A DNA stretch of 9,027 bases from Chlamydiota bacterium (lineage in GTDB: Bacteria > Chlamydiota > Chlamydiia > Chlamydiales > SM23-39), in the NCBI GenBank assembly GCA_027449725.1, contig DAIDLB010000245.1, positions 1 through 9,027 on the forward strand. Direction: 5' to 3'. Below, one piece after another: positions 4,902 to 9,027 of this stretch. Position 1 is the first letter of the stretch; the number at the start of each line of letters is the position of its first letter. The position numbers were made by a program, and so were the translations under genes. The notes beneath the pieces are model-generated. The model was given only the letters and a program-made list of their open reading frames with translations. It ran no database searches and was not told the DNA's origin.

Positions 4902-6232
4902 TGCAGATCTGTTTTAAATTGCTTGAGGGCCGTTGGGTTTGTATAAAACATGTGGCCTCCCTCATAGTAGCCGAAAGAAACGTTGTTCTCGCAGGGCAAA
5001 TGGAGCCGTTTGAGGGAATATTCCACAGCGGCAAAAGGCATGGCCAGGTCGAAATAGCCGCACGCAGCGAAGATCTTCATGGAGGGATTGGCCAGGAGCG
5101 TTTTTCGAACCGCTTCGAGTTGGCTCGGATAGCCAAGGGCGTCGTAGCTCCACTGCCGATTCACTTCACGAGAGATGATTTCATAGCGGGGCCACTCTTG
5201 TTTGGAATCGAGGTGGGAATAAAGATAGTCGTGGAAAGCCGCCGTCCCGATTCCCAGGACCTGGCTAAAAGCAAGGTCGAAGAACTCAAACCGGCTGCTT
5301 CCGGGAAGCCGTTCTCCCAATAGTCTGCCATCGAAGCGGGAGACTCTTTGGGGCGCTCCAAAATGGGCGAAAAAAGTCCCTTCGCTAATCAGTCCCTGTT
5401 CCTCCTCCACGAGCGAGAGGGGCAAGCCCGTCCAGGCGGCGATCTCCCCATAGAGGTGCTCCGGCACAAAGCCTCTCCTGAAGAGTTCCGGCGCAAACGT
5501 ACTCAGAGCGAATTCGCGCGCGGCCGAGACCGTCTCCGTCAGCGAGAGATGGGGTAGATGTCCATGAAACCAGGCGGTAGCCGCGAAGGTCGGCAGATGA
5601 TGGATAAAGGCGAGTTCGTTGTCTCTGGAATCGAATCGGTAGGCTCGAAGATCGATGACGGGAGAAATGAGGATGATCCCATTGAGAAACAGGTGGTGGT
5701 GCGATTGGAGATACCCGGATAGGCCGCAGACGCGAAGTCCTCCGTAGCTCTCTCCCACGAGATATTTAGGCGAATTCCATCGCCCTTCCCTGGTGATAAA
5801 GTCGCGGATAAAATCGCCGAGCGATTCGATGTCGCCCTCCATACTGTAAAAAGATTCCTCTTCCGCTGGGTTCGAGGGGCGGCTAAAACCGGTTCCGATG
5901 GGATCGACGAAAACGAGGTCTGTCAAATCGAGGATCGAGTCGGGGTTGTCGATCAGAGTGTAGGGAGGCGTAATGCTTTGCCCTTCCTCGGGACTCAGCA
6001 CGCGCTTGGGGCCGAGCGCCATGATGTGGAGCCAGACCGAACTGCTCCCCGGACCGCCGTTGAAGCAAAAAGTGATCGGCCGCAGCGCCCCCTCTTTTCG
6101 GTAGAAGGTGTAGTAGACGCTGCCCCTGACTGTCTCTCCCATGCGCACGGGAAGCGAGCCGATGGTTACGGTATACGGCTCTGCAGCCAGCGACCGGAGG
6201 AGCGCCAAAGCGGCCAAGAAGAGGTATTTCAT
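4883..6232 (-). CDS. Secreted serine carboxypeptidase-like protein (peptidase S10)
   Basis: 449 aa with an N-terminal signal peptide (a hydrophobic run from about residue 3 to 16, likely cleaved near LAA-EP at 17/18), so the enzyme acts outside the cytoplasm. S10 hallmarks are FNGGPGSSS (57-65, oxyanion/substrate loop), VDPIGTGFS (109-117), the nucleophile S162 in GESYGG, acid D395 in CGYFDLAMP and H427 in GGHMFY. The Ser-Asp-His triad is in the right order and spacing for an alpha/beta-hydrolase carboxypeptidase. S10 enzymes remove C-terminal residues from peptides, typically at acidic pH; the substrate here is unknown. The ATG at 6232 gives a proper signal peptide, with a weak TGGA eight bases before it. 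It is transcribed towards kdsA, ending 45 bp before it with a hairpin between, so it is probably a separate unit with its own promoter in the divergent region. Its neighbours do not suggest a link to LPS synthesis. Confidence 0.92.
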   Translation of the reverse strand: MKYLFLAALALLRSLAAEPYTVTIGSLPVRMGETVRGSVYYTFYRKEGALRPITFCFNGGPGSSSVWLHIMALGPKRVLSPEEGQSITPPYTLIDNPDSILDLTDLVFVDPIGTGFSRPSNPAEEESFYSMEGDIESLGDFIRDFITREGRWNSPKYLVGESYGGLRVCGLSGYLQSHHHLFLNGIILISPVIDLRAYRFDSRDNELAFIHHLPTFAATAWFHGHLPHLSLTETVSAAREFALSTFAPELFRRGFVPEHLYGEIAAWTGLPLSLVEEEQGLISEGTFFAHFGAPQRVSRFDGRLLGERLPGSSRFEFFDLAFSQVLGIGTAAFHDYLYSHLDSKQEWPRYEIISREVNRQWSYDALGYPSQLEAVRKTLLANPSMKIFAACGYFDLAMPFAAVEYSLKRLHLPCENNVSFGYYEGGHMFYTNPTALKQFKTDLQAFYTR

Positions 6233-6259
6233 AGAGCGGTTCCAGGTTAAGTCCCGAGG

Positions 6260-6288
6260 AGTTTATGGAAGGAAAAGTTTTTTGAAAA
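6260..6288 (-). promoter_or_regulatory. Possible promoter of the S10 peptidase gene
   Basis: On the minus strand, TTTTCA (6288-6283; 4 of 6) and TAAACT (6265-6260; 4 of 6) are 17 bp apart. The expected start near 6253 would leave about 20 bases of leader before the ATG at 6232. The hexamers are weak, so this is tentative. It lies back to back with the tRNA promoter. Confidence 0.3.
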
Positions 6289-6298
6289 GCGGAGGCTC

Positions 6299-6327
6299 TT
6301 GCCAAATAGATCTCAAGGCTTTACCAT
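6299..6327 (+). promoter_or_regulatory. Candidate promoter of tRNA-Arg and the downstream gene
   Basis: TTGCCA (6299-6304; 5 of 6 to TTGACA) and TACCAT (6322-6327; 4 of 6 to TATAAT) are separated by 17 bp. Transcription would begin near 6334, about nine bases before the mature tRNA 5' end, a normal spacing for a processed tRNA leader. Only 20 bp separate the tRNA from the next start codon, so this promoter may also drive the large DHH gene. Confidence 0.45.
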
Positions 6328-6342
6328 TTACTCCTTTTACAT

Positions 6343-6415
6343 GGATTGATAGCTCAGTGGATAGAGCACCCGCCTTCTAAGCGGGCGGTCGCAGGTTCGA
6401 GTCCTGCTCAATCCG
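6343..6415 (+). tRNA. tRNA-Arg (anticodon UCU)
   Basis: A 73-nt cloverleaf with every stem pairing. Acceptor GGATTGA (6343-6349) pairs with TCAATCC (6408-6414) and is followed by discriminator G6415. The D-stem is GCTC/GAGC (6352-6355, 6364-6367). The anticodon stem is CCCGC/GCGGG (6369-6373, 6381-6385) around loop CTTCTAA, anticodon TCT at 6376-6378, reading AGA. The T-stem is GCAGG/CCTGC (6391-6395, 6403-6407) around TTCGAGT. The 3' CCA is not encoded, so it must be added after transcription. The tRNA body is followed by A and seven Ts (6417-6423), then directly by the ribosome binding site of the next gene. Confidence 0.97.
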
Positions 6416-6423
6416 ATTTTTTT

Positions 6424-6427
6424 AAGG
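6424..6427 (+). promoter_or_regulatory. Shine-Dalgarno that fixes the start of the DHH gene
   Basis: AAGG lies eight bases before the ATG at 6436. The same reading frame is open further upstream to a TTG at 6346, but that stretch lies inside the tRNA. This ribosome binding site shows that translation starts at 6436. It is one of the few recognisable Shine-Dalgarno sequences in the window. Confidence 0.6.
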
Positions 6428-6435
6428 TTGTTCCT

Positions 6436-9009
6436 ATGCTGCTCGGTGATGTCGCCCTTAAACCCTTTTTTTTCTCGAACCTTGACGCCGTTTTCCGCGA
6501 ATTCAAGACCAAAGATTTTCAGGAACTGATCGACCGGAGAAGGAGCGAGTGGGTCAACCGTGTCCTCCTCGATCTGATTCAACAACAGGAAGCCCCCTGC
6601 TTTCTTTTGCCCGCCGTCCTCAAGTTCATCGAAAGGGTCGAGGCCGAAGGGCTCCTCAATCACTACACCTTCTCCAGCTTCGAGCTCTGGCTCAACCAGT
6701 TCTCGAACCTCAGCCCCGCCGAAAACCTCGATGTGCGCGCCAAGATCGTCGGCAAAAAGGCCGAGCGGGGAGACTATCAAGTCTTTTTTCCGATCGGCAC
6801 GGGGAAAATGTATGAGGGGACCCATTTTGTCACGGCGCACAAGTCGCCCGACCTCGATACGACCATCGCCTCCTTCTGGGGCTGGGTCGACGCCTTCGCA
6901 GCCCGCGTCGGCACAGGCCTCCACATCTGGAACCTCCCGGGAGGGCCTCCCGGATCGCAGATCGAGATCGACCTGATCTTCAAAGATTTTTTCTCTCCCG
7001 CCGTCTTTACCCATCTGCCCAAGACACGGACCGAGCTCGCGCTCACCGGAAACGACCTGATGACGCAGCACAATCTGATCCGAGCCCGGCTCGACGAGTC
7101 GATTGCCGGCGTCGACCACGAACGGGGCCATGCCGTTGTCGTCATCGATGCGGCCGGGTTTTACCTCGACGACTGGCGGCCTGTTGACGTCGAGAGGGTG
7201 CGGCAGGTCATCATCCTGCTCAGCAGCTGCCTTAGGTGGTTTGAAAATAACCTCCATCTGCTCCTGATCTCCGTCTTCGCCAAAGAGCAGGTGCTCAAAA
7301 GCCGGATCGAACCGCTCCTTCGCGATCTCTTCGACATGAAGCTCTCCGCGTGCGAGCCGGCCCGCGAATTCAGCTCCGAACAGAAGAAAAGCGTTCAAAA
7401 ATTTCTCGCCGAGGTGCTCGGCATCCAGGCCGGACTCGACGCCTCTTTTGAGGATCTCGGCCGAGGCCTTTCGAAGATCGGCATGGGCCGTTTCGTCAGC
7501 AAAGAGGAGCTCCTCGCCGCGATGGAGGCGAAAAAGCTCTTCGACCCATCGGGCCATCTGATCGAAAACAGGCCGTCGATTTTCCACTACCTCGAAGAGA
7601 TCGTCCGCGAGCTGCATGCAGCAATCTTTCAGATCCGAAGCAAGATGGAGCGCTTCGACATCGCCTTGGAGATCAAATCGAAAGTCTTTGCCCACCCCTC
7701 TTCGTTCATCTCGGTCCGCGCCGACGTCGAAGAGATCCGAAGCAAGATGGGGTCCTACTTCTACCTGACCGTCGCTTATCCCGATCAGGGGCGGTTCTAT
7801 CCGGTCGGGATCATCTATGCCTCGGACGTGCGTAAAAAAACCCTCGGCACCGTCTCCCTGCGCGATTTTTGCAACCGCGAAGAGATGGCGATCCCCGCTT
7901 ATCTCGACGTAATCAGCGTCGTCGATCACCATAAGACGGCTCTCAACACCGGCTCGCCCCCGCTCGTCGTCATCGGCGACGCGCAGTCGAGCAACACCCT
8001 CGTCGCCGAAAGGACGTTCCAGATTAACGACCGCTACAGCCTCGGTGCGATGAGCGCAGAAGCTATCGACGAACAGTTTCGCGAGGAAGATGCCCTGGAA
8101 GCGCCGCGGGTTGCGCAAAGGCTCCTCCAGCGCCGCATCGCCGCTCTAGCCTCCGAAGGGTTCTTCGTCCACCCCGACCGCGAATTCCTCGAATACCTCC
8201 ACTTCCTCTACGGGATTCTCGACGACACCGATCTCTTGAGCAAAGTCACATCGTTTGACGTCGAGATCGTCGCCTCGCTCCTCAACCGCCTCAAATCGAT
8301 CGCCATGAAAAAAGAGGTTGAGATCGTCCACTTTGACGACCTTGCCCGCGACGCCCACTTCCCCAAGCAGGCGGCCAAAAGGCTCCTCCAAAACGAAGAC
8401 CTCTATTCTCTATACCGGAAGGTCTATCAGTTCCGGGAAAAAGAGGTGGCCCGCAATATCGAGCTTTGCGCCGAGGGAAGCCCCTCCAACCTCTTTGCCG
8501 ACACGAAAGTGCAAAACGGCTGCTGCCGCGTTGGCCAGACAAAAATCTTCGCCAGCAACGTCTCCCTCTTCGAAAAGAAAGCCTCCGCCATCCGCCGCTT
8601 CTGGCTCGAAGCCGCGCGCTCCGCCTGCAAAGAAAATGGAGAAGTTCATCTCCACATCCACATGATCAGCACGATCGTGAGCGCGCAAGAAGTGTTCAAA
8701 GGCGCCTCGGAAAAGAAGGCCCATCGCGATGAGCTTTGGATCTGGTGTGCCCAAACAGAGACCGCGATCGAGCATCTCAAGCAGTTCCTCAACGCATTCC
8801 AGCAGTCGCCGGGCCTCGTCAACAACTCTCTCGACGCCGAATTTTTAGGGGAGAATGCCGAAGAGATGATGCAGATCTTCCGCGAGAGCTTCCGCGAGAT
8901 CCCGCTCAAGAAGAGCGACGGGCGCCTTCCGATGGCCGTTCTCCACGTCAATCCGGGCTCGCTCAACTCAAGAAAAGCGCTCGTCTCGCCGTTCTTGCCC
9001 TCGCTTTAA
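6436..9009 (+). CDS. Giant DHH/DHHA2 phosphoesterase, family II pyrophosphatase-like
   Basis: 857 aa; usual family II pyrophosphatases are about 310 aa. Compared from memory with the B. subtilis enzyme, the motifs occur in order: AHKSPDLD (134-141; H135, D139, D141), a candidate motif II Asp in IIYASD (D464), VVDHHKTAL (495-503; D497, H498, H499), IGDAQSSNTLVAE (513-525), ILDDTDLLSK (594-603; D597), a DHHA2-type C-terminal domain with ADTK (K691 as the probable phosphate-binding Lys), and C-terminal NSRKALVSPFL (844-854; R846, K847), like the family's SRKKQ ending. All metal- and PPi-binding positions I can align are kept, so activity on PPi, polyphosphate or a similar phosphoanhydride is likely. 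Unusual are about 130 extra N-terminal residues and an insert of about 280 residues between motifs I and II, where CBS-type pyrophosphatases carry their regulatory domains. I see no clear CBS pair. No signal peptide, so cytoplasmic. It starts 20 bp after tRNA-Arg. Substrate unproven. Confidence 0.85.
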   Translation: MLLGDVALKPFFFSNLDAVFREFKTKDFQELIDRRRSEWVNRVLLDLIQQQEAPCFLLPAVLKFIERVEAEGLLNHYTFSSFELWLNQFSNLSPAENLDVRAKIVGKKAERGDYQVFFPIGTGKMYEGTHFVTAHKSPDLDTTIASFWGWVDAFAARVGTGLHIWNLPGGPPGSQIEIDLIFKDFFSPAVFTHLPKTRTELALTGNDLMTQHNLIRARLDESIAGVDHERGHAVVVIDAAGFYLDDWRPVDVERVRQVIILLSSCLRWFENNLHLLLISVFAKEQVLKSRIEPLLRDLFDMKLSACEPAREFSSEQKKSVQKFLAEVLGIQAGLDASFEDLGRGLSKIGMGRFVSKEELLAAMEAKKLFDPSGHLIENRPSIFHYLEEIVRELHAAIFQIRSKMERFDIALEIKSKVFAHPSSFISVRADVEEIRSKMGSYFYLTVAYPDQGRFYPVGIIYASDVRKKTLGTVSLRDFCNREEMAIPAYLDVISVVDHHKTALNTGSPPLVVIGDAQSSNTLVAERTFQINDRYSLGAMSAEAIDEQFREEDALEAPRVAQRLLQRRIAALASEGFFVHPDREFLEYLHFLYGILDDTDLLSKVTSFDVEIVASLLNRLKSIAMKKEVEIVHFDDLARDAHFPKQAAKRLLQNEDLYSLYRKVYQFREKEVARNIELCAEGSPSNLFADTKVQNGCCRVGQTKIFASNVSLFEKKASAIRRFWLEAARSACKENGEVHLHIHMISTIVSAQEVFKGASEKKAHRDELWIWCAQTETAIEHLKQFLNAFQQSPGLVNNSLDAEFLGENAEEMMQIFRESFREIPLKKSDGRLPMAVLHVNPGSLNSRKALVSPFLPSL

Positions 9010-9027
9010 TGGGGACTCCGTCCCCAT
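9009..9027 (+). terminator. Perfect palindrome at the stop codon of the DHH gene
   Basis: ATGGGGAC (9009-9016), a TCC loop, then GTCCCCAT (9020-9027) form an uninterrupted 8-bp stem beginning on the last base of the TAA stop codon. It is placed as a transcription terminator would be. Because the window ends at the last stem base, the expected T-tract cannot be seen. It could also be one arm of a longer or dispersed palindromic repeat. Confidence 0.5.

Noticed and set aside
6391..6415. tRNA 3' end as an integration (att) site
   Set aside because: I found no second copy of the tRNA 3' end in the window and no integrase gene.
6417..6423. Seven Ts after tRNA-Arg as an intrinsic terminator
   Set aside because: There is no dedicated hairpin, only the tRNA's own arms, and a ribosome binding site and gene follow at once, so termination here is not supported.
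6346..6435. Upstream TTG extension of the DHH gene (30 extra codons)
   Set aside because: The extension lies inside the tRNA-Arg gene and gives the familiar tRNA-derived spurious peptide; AAGG before the ATG at 6436 explains the start.
6337..8118. Long (593 aa) minus-strand open frame opposite the DHH gene
   Set aside because: It runs antisense to a protein with clear conserved motifs, its C-terminal end is the complement of the tRNA, and its composition (Asp/Glu/Val/Arg-rich) is typical of the antisense of a G+C-biased gene.
1..9027. CRISPR array, transposase or IS ends
   Set aside because: No regularly spaced repeats, transposase motifs or terminal inverted repeats were seen; the AGCTAGGAA copies are too few and irregular.

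Overview
The window is a bacterial chromosomal segment from a Gram-negative organism that makes Kdo-containing lipopolysaccharide. The gene order kdsA - lptC-like - lptB, with a tRNA-Arg close by, is what I remember from Chlamydia trachomatis (CT655-CT654-CT653). A deep-branching (environmental) member of the Chlamydiota is therefore my best guess. This rests on recalled gene order and general protein character, not on a search. All protein-coding genes found appear intact.

Layout from left to right. (1) 3-735, plus strand: a two-gene HEPN/MNT toxin-antitoxin module (HepT-like RNase with RX4HXY, then MntA-like nucleotidyltransferase with GSX10DXD), overlapping by 8 bp. (2) 725-6232, minus strand, in transcription order: a secreted S10 serine carboxypeptidase-like protein, kdsA (metal-dependent Kdo-8-phosphate synthase), an enlarged LptC/LptA-like membrane-anchored protein, an AlbA_2/Schlafen-type putative ATP-binding regulator, and lptB. 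The MNT gene and lptB converge and overlap by 11 bp. (3) 6233-6342: a 110-bp divergent promoter region. (4) 6343-9009, plus strand: tRNA-Arg(UCU), then after only 20 bp a very large (857 aa) DHH/DHHA2 protein that resembles family II inorganic pyrophosphatases but has a long N-terminal extension and an insert of roughly 280 residues. A perfect 8-bp-stem palindrome follows its stop codon at the window edge.

How the parts fit. KdsA supplies Kdo-8-phosphate for the LPS inner core. The LptC-like protein and LptB belong to the LPS export machine, so kdsA-lptC-lptB is a functional LPS block. The AlbA_2 gene and the HEPN/MNT pair flank lptB on both sides. Lines of sequence counted by hand give about 37-50% G+C for these two modules, against about 63-70% for lptB, lptC and kdsA. 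They look like acquired accessory modules around an essential gene. The AlbA_2 cassette fills exactly the space between the lptC stop and the lptB start, and it carries its own sigma70-like promoter with three AGCTAGGAA repeats upstream of it.

The strongest candidates for something not well described are the giant pyrophosphatase-like protein, whose catalytic and PPi-binding residues all seem to be kept, and the AlbA_2 cassette inserted in the LPS export operon with an apparently leaderless promoter.
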